From NCBI RefSeq assembly GCF_018139145.2, contig NC_059486.1:3348001-3412000 (forward strand): a stretch of 64,000 bases of DNA, written 5' to 3'. The notes below the pieces were generated by a model that did no database searches, was not told the origin of the DNA, and worked only from the letters and a program-made list of their open reading frames with translations. How positions within the stretch are numbered: position 1 is the first letter of the stretch; each line of letters starts with the position of its first letter. A program made the translations under genes and the position numbers. The stretch comes from Gymnogyps californianus. Its lineage: Eukaryota > Chordata > Aves > Accipitriformes > Cathartidae. Below, piece after piece: positions 9,370-21,000 of this stretch.

Positions 9370-9680
9370 ACGCCCTGATGTGTCCCTGCGGACACCCGAG
9401 CAGCCCCTGCTCATCCCCCGTTGCCCCCCAGCAGCCCCCCCGCCCCGGCCGGCTTTCAGCCGCTGTCGGCGTGGGACATACTGCTATTGCCCTCTAGTGG
9501 CTCCCGGGCCGGGGAAGGATCGCTCCCCGCCGCCGGCACCGGGGATGCTCGGGTCCTGCTCCCGTTCCCTCCGGTTCCCCCCCCACCCGGGGAACCCCCG
9601 GGCCTGGCGCCGCGGGGGCGATGGCGCCCGGCAGCAGCTCACCCTCGCCCGGAGGCTGCTCACCCACTCGGCAGCACCTC
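9370..9680. other. CpG-rich patch
   Basis: This is a dense run of CpG and C-rich sequence (GGCCGGCTTTCAGCCG, CCCGCCGCCGGCACCGG, GGCGCCGCGGGGGCGATGG) in otherwise ordinary intergenic DNA. Open frames here are by-products of base composition. It contains a perfect CTCF core motif. It could be an orphan CpG island serving an unannotated non-coding RNA, or an insulator. Confidence 0.5.
9488..9500 (-). promoter_or_regulatory. CTCF core motif
   Basis: TGCCCTCTAGTGG is an exact reverse complement of the CTCF core consensus CCASYAGRKGGCR, lying in a GC-rich patch. CTCF motif orientation matters for loop direction; here the motif is on the minus strand. Occupancy cannot be judged from sequence. Confidence 0.55.
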
Positions 9681-12600
9681 GTCCCTGTCACCCTGCATCT
9701 CGCGTGGGCTGGACCATACCAGCAACAGCGGGCTTTGGGTTTTTGGTTTTTTTTCCCCATGGTTTGGTGTGAAACACACCTGGCTTGCAGCCCCCAGGCA
9801 CGGCTGACGTGCCCTTCCACCTCCCACTGGGTTGCTTCCCAGTCTGGGAGAAGGTTATCCCCAAGCAAGGAAGCTCAGACTTGAGATTTTGGAGAATAAT
9901 TGAAAGAGGGAGTTTGTTTCAGGATACTCCCTAGCTTTATTTTAAATGCATTTTAACCCATTCAGGACAAGAAGTGCTACGTTTTGGTGGTGCGCATCCA
10001 AGAAACCTGGTGCTGCTCATGACAACGTGGCCAAGAGGGAGGTAGTGAGACTGCGTGGGAGCCGGAGCCCAGCTCTGCAGCATCACCGCATGGGTACCGC
10101 CCCGACACGAGAGATGGAGGAAACTGAGAGGCAAGCTCAGGGAATGGAGGGATATTTGTAAAGGGAAGGGATTTTGTGTAACTCCTGGGATAGAGGGAGG
10201 GCCTCCCCTCCATGGAGGGCCTTGTGAAATGCAAGGGAAAGAGAAGGGCTGGAGAATCACCATGTATTTTCAAGGGTGCTGGAAGAACTGCGCACAGCAC
10301 GTTTTGCCCACCTTCCTCTTCACTCTCCCCCTTTATCTTAATACATAAGGACCTTTTGGAAACCAAAAATATCCTGCTCTTCCCCGGGTATGTTCCCAAA
10401 GTGTCTTTCTGAAGCTAATCCGTCCACTAGCAGAGCCCCGGGCTGGATGTTGCTATTCTGGTCCCTGCAGTAACAGGAACCGTTTTGCGTGACTTGTCAG
10501 GACCTGCTTCATCCCAGACATGAGATCACAGTCTCATTTTTCATTTATAAATAAATACACTCCTGCCAGGGCTGGAAACATGATGGAAGTATAAGTGAAG
10601 GCTTCCTGAGTCTGCCAGCAGCCTGAAACGCTACCTCCTCAGTGCAATCTGCCCATTGCCATGGTCCCAAAGGGCTGGGCAGGGGAGAAGATGCTGCAGG
10701 AGAGGATGAAACGCGTTGTCATCCCATCCTCTGCGAACCTGTCTGGAGGTGTTTGAGATCTTGGACTCTTCCTCCAGCACTGGCCTACTTAGGACAGGAA
10801 TGGGTAGCGGTGCCGCGCTGCCGTGCACTGGGACTGTGGTCCCTGTGTATCCCTTTGCAGTGGCCAGTGCCTGACATGGGAGAGAGAAAGAAAGGGCATT
10901 AGATAAGACTTTAAAGTGTATGGGATTTTGTAATATGAAGGACTTAATATGTATCACTAAGGAAAACTATATATATTTTTTTTCTACCCCCAAAAAAGAA
11001 GAGAAGAAATTGGAGCACATCAACGACGCATGCAAATGACAACCTAGACCATGACACCATGCACAAACGTGCATGCCAGGTAGCATGTAAGTGAAACGTG
11101 GGCCATCATTTGCACAGAAGAAACACCAGTGCAGAAAAAGGAGAAAAAGGAAAGAAAAGGAGAGATGAGGAAAAGGAAAGAAAAGGAGAGATGAGGAAAA
11201 GAAAGTGATATGGAAAAGTCAGAAGACCAAAAGAAAAACCAAAGAGCCAGTACAATAAGGGGGGTGGGGGGGGCTGAGAGAAAGCAAGAGGAAGAGAAGC
11301 CATTGCAAAGGATTTATTCTTCTCAATTGTTTAGTTTTTTTTCTTTTTCCATTACCTGAACCTGTCCCCAGGTGATTACAGGATTTCACTAACTTGCTGT
11401 GTGACCCCCAGAAGAGTTTTATGGCCCAGGACAGACCCCGGTGGCCCAGCAGCCAACGAATGTGCTCAAGCCCCACCAGCATAGGGGACCTTGTGTCCAC
11501 TGTGCTGAGCCCTGTCTGAGCCCTCCAGGCTGCAGAGCAAGAGCTGTTGGGGCTTCAGATGTTGCGGGGTGCTGGATGGTGTTTCCCTTCCTCCCCTGGA
11601 AGGTGTTTCCCTTAAGAGCAGAACAGGACATAGAGGCATCCCTTAAAGCTGATTTTCACTGCTGTCAGCAGTGCCCTGGAGGCTCTGGCTGATTTTGCAG
11701 TACAGGGGGCACTCACGTGTCCCCTTCCACAGGCAGAGCGGAGGGAATGGGGAGGTTTTGGTGAGGAGCTGGGACAGGACCATCTCCAGCTGGGTCCTGC
11801 CCACACCCTGCGCCTGCATCTGAATTTTTACATTCCAGAGAGAACGGGGGTGAGGAAGTTCCATTTCTAAAGTTGTAGGGGCTGATTTTCATCCCTCAGA
11901 CAGTGAGCTCGGTGAGACTCAGGTCTGTATTTTGTGCTTTTCAAACAGAAATACAGAGAACCCCGCTTTCCCTTCTGAGGCCAATCTCTTATGCCCTGGC
12001 TCCCCCCTGCAAGCAGCATCTCCCCAGGAGCCTCCACCACCCCAAGCCCAGGTACCCGTGGGCTGCCCAAGCCCCTGCCCTGCAGACCCCCTCCTCCTTC
12101 GCAGCGCTGGGGCTCGGTGAGGTGCCCTTGCCGTCGGAGACCCAGCGGCAGCTCCCTCTCAAAGCCCGCTTTGATGGTGTGCCAGCCCTCTGAGCGTGGC
12201 CGAGGGCACCTCTCCTGCCTGCCGGCCCAGATGGGGCCTGTTAGCCGAGCCCTGGAGCACAAAAGGGGCTGTGTGGCTGCTGTTTGCCCTCTGGGAGCTG
12301 GGAGGAAACTTGGCAAGCAGAAAAAACCTTTAGAAGCTACTGGGAAGACCGAGATTTATGTTTAGCTGCTCTCGAGTGGAGAATAAAGGGAAACTTGAGT
12401 GTGAGCAGGTATAGCAGAAGTGACGTAGGCACTTTATTTGTGGAGTGTCTATCTGAGGATAGCAGCAAAGGGGATTTGTCTCCGTATATCCAAGAGGAGC
12501 ATTTGACTGTGTGTAATTGTAGTTTATGTCTTAATGAATTGCCTTTGTCACCTGGGGGAGGCTGATCCTGCTCAACTGAGAAAGTACCTTTGGTTTCTGA

Positions 12601-13459
12601 GGGGGGAGGAGGTGGTCTGGAAAAAAAAAAACAACACCTCAGCCATGTATTTTTAACCTGAATGTCTTTAACTTTAGATTATGGAGAACAGCAAGAAAGA
12701 TTTAAAAAAAAAAAAATAAAAAAATAAAAAATATCTCTGCAAAAGAGGGCACGGTGCATGTATCTGCAAGTTGCAGCAGCCTGGAGAACAAAAAGGCTGC
12801 TGTTTGGAAATGGAGGCAGAAGTACAGCAAGCTTAAAGGCGCAGCACGTGGAAAACCCGCTGCGAGCCCCATCGCCAGCGCTCCCTGGAGAAAGGAAGTC
12901 TCTACCCCTGTGACACTGTTCCAGGACTCAGGTAAGATGAACTTCCCTGGAGACGAAAAGCCTTGTTGTGAATTTATTTCGTGCTTGTGTTTCTAAAGGG
13001 TTAGTTCTCATGGATTCTTCTAGGCTTTGTGGTTAAGTGCAGGCTCTCTCCAGCCAAACAAAAAAATAAATCTCCATCCTAGCCTAACTGAGTGGGGACT
13101 GAGCCTCTTCGTGGTCCTGGGAAATCCCCGGGATGGACTGGGCTGGAAGACCAGCCTGCAGTTGTGTGTGCCGCCCGGGCTAGCACAGAACTGTTATTCA
13201 GAGCCCAGTGCAAGACTTGCACTGCAACGGAGCCTGCCAGACAAACCATGAATCCCAGTTTACCTCTCGGTAATGCTCTTCCTGGTGGTCCAGCTCCCAG
13301 AGCCCCATTGTGAATGTTCCCAGCCAGAGAAAGGCACCTGCAGTTGTATGGCAAAGGCTTAAGAGTGTCTTCTACAGCATCTCATAACTGCCTTTTACAG
13401 TCAGATACATTTGAGGGATTTCTCCTGCTTGCTTATGTTGTCCCTTAGATCCACCAACA
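9681..13459. other. Intergenic DNA with simple repeats
   Basis: No gene is seen. It includes a purine-rich stretch at 11120-11215 and A-rich runs at about 12620-12632 and 12700-12732. Confidence 0.5.
11145..11196. repeat. 26-bp purine tandem repeat, two perfect units
   Basis: Two identical 26-bp units (starting AAAAGGAAAGAAAAGG, ending GAGATGAGG) occupy 11145-11170 and 11171-11196 within a polypurine tract. Confidence 0.9.
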
Positions 13460-13525
13460 TCTCAAGAATCAGAGAATCATTTAGGTTGGAAAAGACCATT
13501 CAGATCATCAAGTCCAACCAAGAAA
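13460..13525 (-). mobile_element. CR1 3' tip (reverse orientation)
   Basis: CAGAGAATCATTTAGGTTGG followed by AAAAGACCATTCAGATCATC and AAGTCCAACC is the reverse complement of the last bases of a CR1 element. Only about 65 bp are recognisable. Confidence 0.85.
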
Positions 13526-15270
13526 GGATTTGGGCCCTTCATAATGAAGGGCTATCTGCCCCACACCCTTCCAGAGAGGTCCCCTCTAGCCTGCTGTCTC
13601 TGCATAGTTAGTCTTCAGCTTGATCTTGATTCTTTTGCAAGGTGGTAGGTCAGGAACCTCTGATCTGAAGAGCATTTGTGTATTGGAGTTGTACAAAAGT
13701 ACTCTTCATCTGCTTGAGCTCTATTCTGCGCTTAGCTGAGTGCTGATGTTCTCCCGAGTTACTAGACTGCAGGCAGCCGTAACCTCAGCCTTGTGCGCTG
13801 CTGAGAAAAGGCATCAGAGTCTGTCCGTTGACTCAGCCCTTGGGGGTGACATAACTTCCCGGTACGCTGAGGGCAGTGGAGTGCTGGGAGCCAGAGCCAG
13901 TACAGCTGCTGGGAATGACTGGATCCCCATGAATGGCCTCCTCTTTAAATCCCTGCAAGTACCAGAGAAGGGCTCATAACCACCAGCCCTTCTTGGCCAT
14001 GGTGCAACAACTCTGGTTAAAGCACCCTGGAGTGCTGAGGGCTTTTTGTGAGGCCACCCTGAATGGTGGGCTCCTGCCCATCTCACCCAGCCTTGTTGGT
14101 CAAGGAGAACATTACCTGCAGAGCGTGCCTGTGGGTCACCTACTGACTACTGCTCTCCTGTCCCTTGGCAGCTGCCCAAAAGCCAGGGTGTCTACGTTTG
14201 ACCTCTGTCTTCAGACATTTGGCTTCCTGTGGCAGATGCCCAGACTGACTGAAACTATAAAAAAAAAAATCCAGAATGACACCATTCCTTGGAAGAAAGC
14301 AGCTCATGCCCCAAGTTCTAGGTTCTCTCCTTTTTCCTCATCCACATCACGGGTCTCCAGGAAGTCTTGTGAATGGTTATTTATAGGCAGTAAGTAGTAA
14401 AAGGTAGAAGGAGCCTGACTTGGGACTTGCTTTTTTGCAAGTCCTCAGGGGACTCTTGTGAGTCACCCCAGGGCTGAGCTTGCCTGGAGGGTGTTTCTTG
14501 GCGGTGTCTGCAGGTGGGGTGAACCTTGCCAAGCTAAGGGGGAAGCAGAGGAGCATGAGACCACAGAATTAGTTCGTGCACCTTCTGCAATGGCTCTGTG
14601 GGCAGAGTAAGAGCAAAAACAACTTGTAAGAGCTCTGAAGTTGAGGATGGGTCCAAACTGAGCTAGCCCAGCTGCAAGCCATTCTCGGGAACTGCTTGCA
14701 CAAACTAACTTTTGCCACCAAACGTCCATATAATTTTATGGCCCTGGTCTATCCATCGCGCCTAATACATGGATGTATAACCCACGTTTAAGTAATGAGA
14801 TATGACAGGTTGTACATTTCTTGGCGATTATGGCATGTGTCATAAAGCAAAAAGCTGAAGGCAATAATCCCCTGGAAACACATTGCCCCGGGGTGTCTTG
14901 TTACTATTATGAAATAAAATTACAAATGAAAAAATAATGAAAACATTCAAGAACTTGCGCACTCGAGCCATAGGTGTGCTGGAACTGTCAGGCAATCAAA
15001 CCTCCAGCCCAAACTGTGAGGATCATTTATATCCAGTGTAAACACCCGCTCACCCACCCCACATGTGTTACTGACAGCCTGGCCCTGGATGCTGTTATTT
15101 CTGCAACCAGGACCCTGAGAGAAGCAGTCTTTCTTTGGTAGCTTGCGGGGTTCACCTGCACTCTGCTCACCAATAGCTCATCACCTGGGGCTACTCTCCT
15201 CATTTCAAACCCTCAGAAAAATTAGAGAGGTCTCTACTCTAAACTCATTCAATAGAAAGCTTCATCTTTC

Positions 15271-15271
<1 letters not shown>
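13526..15271. other. Intergenic DNA
   Basis: No gene or clear repeat is seen. The part at 14740-14960 is AT-rich and could include conserved non-coding sequence, but there is no specific evidence. Confidence 0.4.

Positions 15272-15309
<38 letters not shown>
15272..15309 (+). repeat. Poly-C run of 38 bases
   Basis: This is an uninterrupted C38 homopolymer. Such runs form i-motif and (on the other strand) G-quadruplex structures and are often mis-sized in assemblies. Confidence 0.95.
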
Positions 15310-15310
<1 letters not shown>

Positions 15311-16519
15311 CATTTAAGGTGGAGAATCTTGTGAACTATTTGGGCTAATAACCTCTCTCCTTTTTTAACTAGGCTCAAGGCAGCAGCTTTCTGTGGAGTC
15401 TGAGACGTGATATCTCAGGACAGAGACACTGGGAAGCTGTCACTTGGGATTTCTTTGGTTTTGGACTCCAGTTCATCACTTTAATGAAGCTCCTCCTTCT
15501 CCTAGCCTCTACTTGCTGCATCTGGGGCTTGGTCTCCTTTTCCAGGTAGTAGCAAGATTTTTTCCAGAGAAGGCTGGGAACAACAACTAAGGGAGTTGCC
15601 TGAAAGCACAGGGATATGACTATCCTGCCTTTTATTTATTTTATATATATATATAAACCATAGTGTTAGGATGTCACAGTTTCTAGAGGTTCTCAGTGCT
15701 GTATGAACATGGAGCAATAGGTCTGTCCTGAAGAACAAGAGAGGTGTGATGAGATACAGAAGCAGAGTGGTGATGCCAACATTAGTCAGCTGCTTGTCAG
15801 GAGAGGGCTGGACTTGCCCCAGCTGAGGCAGGAGTCCTCAAACAGCATCGTGAGCCTGGTCGTGGTAAAGGGAAGCAAGGTTGTGACTCCAGCTGAGGGA
15901 CTGAGAGAGGGAGAGTGGGAATTGCTCTCTCACAGTGTGGGTCCTCCCAGCACAGCCCTGACTGCTGCTATGAAGTCACTGGAACATTTTTGCGAAACAG
16001 CTTCTCTTGGTGGTGCCATAAACCCAAGAGTCAATAATGGAATAAGAAGTTTACTTGTACGCTGTGACTCCATCAGGGAATGCCTCGTAGCTCTGCTAGG
16101 GGGTGAGTAATGCAGGCAGATCAGATTCATGCCAATAAAAACTTCACTGTGTGCTCTGGATGAGAGACACATCATGTGAACTGACTTAATAGCGATGTTG
16201 GCAGAAGATAAGGGATGACCACACCATCGCATTATGTCCTTTGTTTTAATTGGTGGCTGAATCATCAGCTGGGGAAAAACTGGAGCTCCCTAGACTGGGT
16301 GAAAGTATAGCACTGTTGTCAGATCAGTTCTTCACCCCAAGAAAGAGATGTAGAGCATGGTGTCATGTAGTAATGGTGGTCTTGGGACCTGACAATCCCA
16401 ACCAGACCAAAGGATGCACCAAAAAAAAAAAACCAAACCACCAGTCGTGAAGGAAAGCCATGTGCTACTATGACCATGTCGGGGAAGGGAGAGGGGTTTT
16501 TGTAGCTTTTTGCTGGACA
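15310..16519. other. Intergenic DNA
   Basis: No gene is seen. A short TA dinucleotide run is at about 15643-15655, and an A11 run lies at about 16422-16432 just before the CR1 tail. Confidence 0.45.
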
Positions 16520-16690
16520 GAGGGCCCAGGGAGGTCACGGGATCTCTGTCCTTGGAGATGTTCAAGGACTGACTGGCCAAAGCCCTGAGCAACCCAGTCT
16601 GAATTCAGTGTGGACCTTGCTTTGAGCAGGAGGTTGGACTAGAGACGTCCCGAGGTTCCTTCTGAACTGATATATTCTGTGATTCTATAG
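16520..16690 (+). mobile_element. CR1 LINE 3' end (forward orientation)
   Basis: Phrases typical of the avian CR1 3' region appear in order: GGGCCCAGGGAGGTCACGGG, CTTGGAGATGTTCAAGGACT, GAGCAGGAGGTTGGACTAGA, and the terminal ATTCTGTGATTCTATAG. It is a 5'-truncated copy. Confidence 0.9.
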
Positions 16691-17464
16691 AAATAGTGTG
16701 CATTGTGGGGGTGTATATGAGCAAAGTTTGCCTTTCATTTCCGTGAAATCTTATCGATGAGCAGGCCACTCATGCTAATACAAGGGAATAGTTGTTACAT
16801 TTCTTATCTCTTTTCTCAGCTTCATTTGCATTAGATAAGGCATTGAAAACTGCACCATGATCTTGCAGCCAGAGGTTTGTGGGAGGGCTTTCACCACCAC
16901 ACATGTGATATTAAGACACATTTTCCCCCATATGCAAGCTGTAACCCCACACTTGCCAAGCCACCATGTGGGTTGTCTGCAGCTGTGCAGAAAGTTCCTA
17001 ACTATCTGTTATAAAGTGAGGACTGTCACCTGCCTTCTGCCCACTAGCTCCCACAGAAACAGTCTTTAACAGGAGAAGATGCTGAGAAGCTATAGCACAA
17101 GCGTATTTCTTTTTTCTTCTTTCTCTTTTTCTTTTTCCCAAGCTTAAGAAAAACATGCAACAAAGAGGATTTATTCTTCTTCCTTCCACAGGTAACGACA
17201 GGAGTTGCCAAGTAAAGACGTTGCTGATTGAGGACCGAGATGTACTGTCTACCGTTCCAGAAAGGTAAAATGTCTTTGATGTTCCATAGGATCCAGGATG
17301 CATTTGTGAATTTTTAGCTTTTTTAAGAAAAAAGTTTGTCACCAGTTCCATTTTCTTGGCTTGCCAGAAGCTGAGTCTTTTCTATCAACTGCCCCAAGTT
17401 TTGCTTAACTGATAAGTCAAAAATGTTGATGAAAATGAGTGTCTTTTCTTCCTCCTTTCCTTCT

Positions 17465-17481
17465 GGGGGGGGGGGGGGGGG
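17465..17481 (+). repeat. Poly-G run of 17 bases
   Basis: This is an uninterrupted G17 homopolymer next to polypyrimidine DNA. Confidence 0.95.
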
Positions 17482-17519
17482 AAGAGTCTGAGAAATTCTA
17501 GTACCTTGAGAGCTCATTG

Positions 17520-18010
17520 AGAATTGCAGTTTTTAGTTTGAAAAAAATGAAATGAAATTTTCACATTCTGAAAAGCAATTAGAAGCCACCATTTTTCATG
17601 CAGTAAAACTGGACAAAAGCAAACAAGTTTGTTGGAAGTCTCAGATGCTTCCTGACTGTGTTTTTTAAAAAAATCCATTTGTTTAAATGAAAATCTGACA
17701 TTTTAATATGAGAAAACATTTTGTTTGGACTTTCGTATACATATTTTAAATTTAACATCATAAAATACATTATAACATTTAATATGTAATAATATGTCAT
17801 TAAATATTCTAATATATTTCAAACAAAATGCTCCAACAAAATAATGTCCAAAATCAAATTAAACATTCCAGCACTGCCTCTGGAAAGTTGAGACAAATGC
17901 TTCGACCCTCTTCAAAAATTTCGTAGAAATCGACAAGTTCTTGCAAAATGTTCTGATTTTGATCCAAATGTGGTTTTGGAAGGAAGGCCTCCATCAATAA
18001 CTTTTTGACC
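17520..18010. repeat. AT-rich segment, possibly a decayed interspersed repeat
   Basis: The words AAAATG, AAATTTT, CAAAATGTT and TTTTGATCCAAATG recur in variant form over about 490 bp, which is reminiscent of very old, degenerate transposon-derived sequence. I cannot name a family. Confidence 0.25.
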
Positions 18011-21000
18011 AACTGCATTTGATCCATAGCTTTCTAGTTCCACTTGGTACTCAAAAATGCTTTTTTTTTTTTTTTTTCATCATTTTTCTTAAATTGAATT
18101 ATCTCAGCTCCTCAGAAGGAAAGGCAAAATCATTCATTATCCTCATTTTACTGACAAGGAAGCCAAGTTGTAGGGAAAGAGCTTGGCCAGCGCTTGCAGG
18201 GAGGGAGAGCTGAAAGGGAAGCCAAGACTTAGGGGCCAACTCAGCACACCCCTCAGTTGCAGATCATACCCAGCTCCTCCAGGACCAAACAGGGCACGTG
18301 GTCTGTGCTGGCCAGGATGGATGGTGGGAGGGACTGTGGGACGTCAACCTCTCCATTAAAGCCGCTCGGATGTATAGAACTGTGTGCTTTGCTGTGCTGT
18401 CCCCCAGATAAACTGGGGTGTTTACGTGCTGCAGCTAGTACTTGCTTGCATCTTGGCTTGTTACTTCAGCGTGTTGCAATTGCCCAGTCTAATTACCTTG
18501 GCAAGATGCTGCACCACCAAGGCTGCACTCGGTGTTCGCCAATGCTCAATTTTCTTTTTTTTTTCTGTGAAACTGGAAGCGGGGATGGGCGAGGGGAGGG
18601 TACTTGGTTGGAGAAAACTCAGGGTTGAATGAAGGTTGTATCCTGTTTCCTGAGGCTCTGTTTGATCTTGATGTTAGAAGCAGCTTTCTGAAAATAACAT
18701 GACAAATGTCGTTTGTCCCATCACAGTCAAAGTTTGTCCCATCAAGTTACCCTCAATAGATTTGCAGCGTGTTCGTTGTTAACCAGATTTCTGAGAGTTA
18801 AAGCATGTGTTTCTTTTTTATTTTTAAAGTGTCTCGTTTTACCCGGGGGGGAATCTCTGTAGTACTTGGGAAGACTAAAGAATGAACGAATAACCTCTCT
18901 CTTTGTACATAGAAGCATTAAAAACTGGTTCAAGCTGAAAGGGAACATGGAAACATGACTGATTTCCCCCCCACCCCCCCAAATTCCTATTGAAAAAAAA
19001 TAAATGGCCTTATGGAATGGCACTGCTATATTTCTTTATTTGGAAAACAAGCTTTCAATAACCAAAATATTGACATGTTAGTTCTAAGCAAAAGTCGTGC
19101 TAAAGAAAAGCGTGCCTCTAATGAGCCAGCTCTAGCTTGAAATGGGTAATGAATACAATCTTCACCAAAGAGTCTGATGGCCGTCACCTCTCCCTGTCTC
19201 CACTATTTACAGTCAATCACAGCAGCGCTGACCTTGGTGCACAAGGTCTTTTGACCTAAAACCTTGGTGGAGTTTAGTGAGACAAGCTCTCCAAGGGCAT
19301 AGGTTTAGGTACCTGGAGCAGGGTAAGGGGTCTCATCTTCTGGAAGTGCCTGTTTCTCTCCTTGAAGGAGCTAACATATGGAGGTCTCCATAAGGTCAGA
19401 TAAATTCATATAATTCTGCTTTTTTTTTTTTTTGTCCTTTTCCAATGCACTAAGCACCAGTCCCACTGCTAATTTTGCAGTTTTGAGCTGTGTTGTCACT
19501 GCAGCAATGGGTGGGAGCCTGTCCTTTCCCAAATCTTCATTAGCCCAATGCCGTGCTTAGATGCATCTGACTCAACAGCTTCTAGAAATGTGCGTATCCA
19601 GGGTAGCTTTGTGGTTTCACATGGCAGTAATGATAACACAATAATGAAAAAGTGACCCTCCAAGGAAATCCCTTATCTTTTCTGACAGCCACCCACAGGA
19701 AGAACATTAATTTCCAACCTGTTTCTAAACATACTGACAGTGGGCGGATTTGGGGAACGAGGGAAGAAATACACTGGGTACTTGGCCATAAATGAGGAAT
19801 TAATTGAACACTTTCTTTTAATTTCCCCCCTTACCTGAGGCTGAACCAAACTTGCATCTCTTTGGCTGACAATGTGCTTCCCGGTGGAGGAAAAGCGTGC
19901 GGTGATTATTTTTCTCTGTTGGTTGGTGTTTCCATCACTTTCTGCTTGATTTGGACAGTTCTTTGCCAGTTCTTTGCTCCTTTCACACCAGCTCTTGCTT
20001 CTTGGTGCTCCTTTTCCAAGTATGGTGGAGCTAGGAGGAAGGTTTGAGTGACTGCATTTAGCAGAGTTTCCTACAGTTAGTGGTGTCTGTGTAAGAGATA
20101 TTTTGTTCATAGTATCAGGTCCAGGTAGCGGTCAGTGCTCTGCCTTGTTATCAGCTGTCCGCATCCTGCGCAATACCTGGAGACATTGGGCTGTAGCAGC
20201 CCTGATTTAGGAGGGTTGGCTCTCCCACGTCTCCCATCGCATCCCTTCTTTCAGCTGTGGATGCTCCTGGTCAGGACCTTGGTGTGACTTCAGAGAGATG
20301 TTGTGATCCTTGAACTTGGTAGTAGGTACCTTGCAAGTTAAGCTCCTTTCCCCAGGGGATGTGGCCAGCTACAGAAAAATATCTGCTGCTGTGGAAAAAC
20401 GAGCTTTTTCTCACCTCTTAGTGTCCCTGAGACTGGGAATCCCCCAGCAGCAGAGCCGTGTTCCTGGCTGGCTTTGCGACATCTTTGTCACCTGCGTACT
20501 AGGGAGAAACTCAGAAGCAAACATAAATAACCAATTTGGGGAAAACTTCTCCTGAAAATGATGGGGAAAATGAATATGTGTCCAAGGAGAAACAGGAACG
20601 TAGCGTGGTCGGCTTAGGTACTTTTCCCCCCCCTGTTTTTTTTCCGCCTTTTTCTCCCCACTTATTGATTAAAGAGGACGCATGGACACCTCTGGGTCTC
20701 TCCCATGGGTCTCCCCTTCCAGCTCAGATCTTTTTAGCTGAATTAGTCTCTTTGCCCTCAGTACTGGGCTTTCCTGGTGTGACCTCAAACACTTCTCCCA
20801 GAGCAGTGGGTGCCATCCCTCAGCCTGAGCACTAGGCAGGATTTGACCCTGCCTTTACCACTAAGGAGATCCATGACCTGATGCTCACCATGTTGCTCCT
20901 GATTTTCAGGAGCACATGGGGCCAGCTGTCCAGTAGCATATTTTGCAGCAGAATATGGATTTACAGAGGAGACCTGTCTTTGTGCAACTTTGGGAGATCT

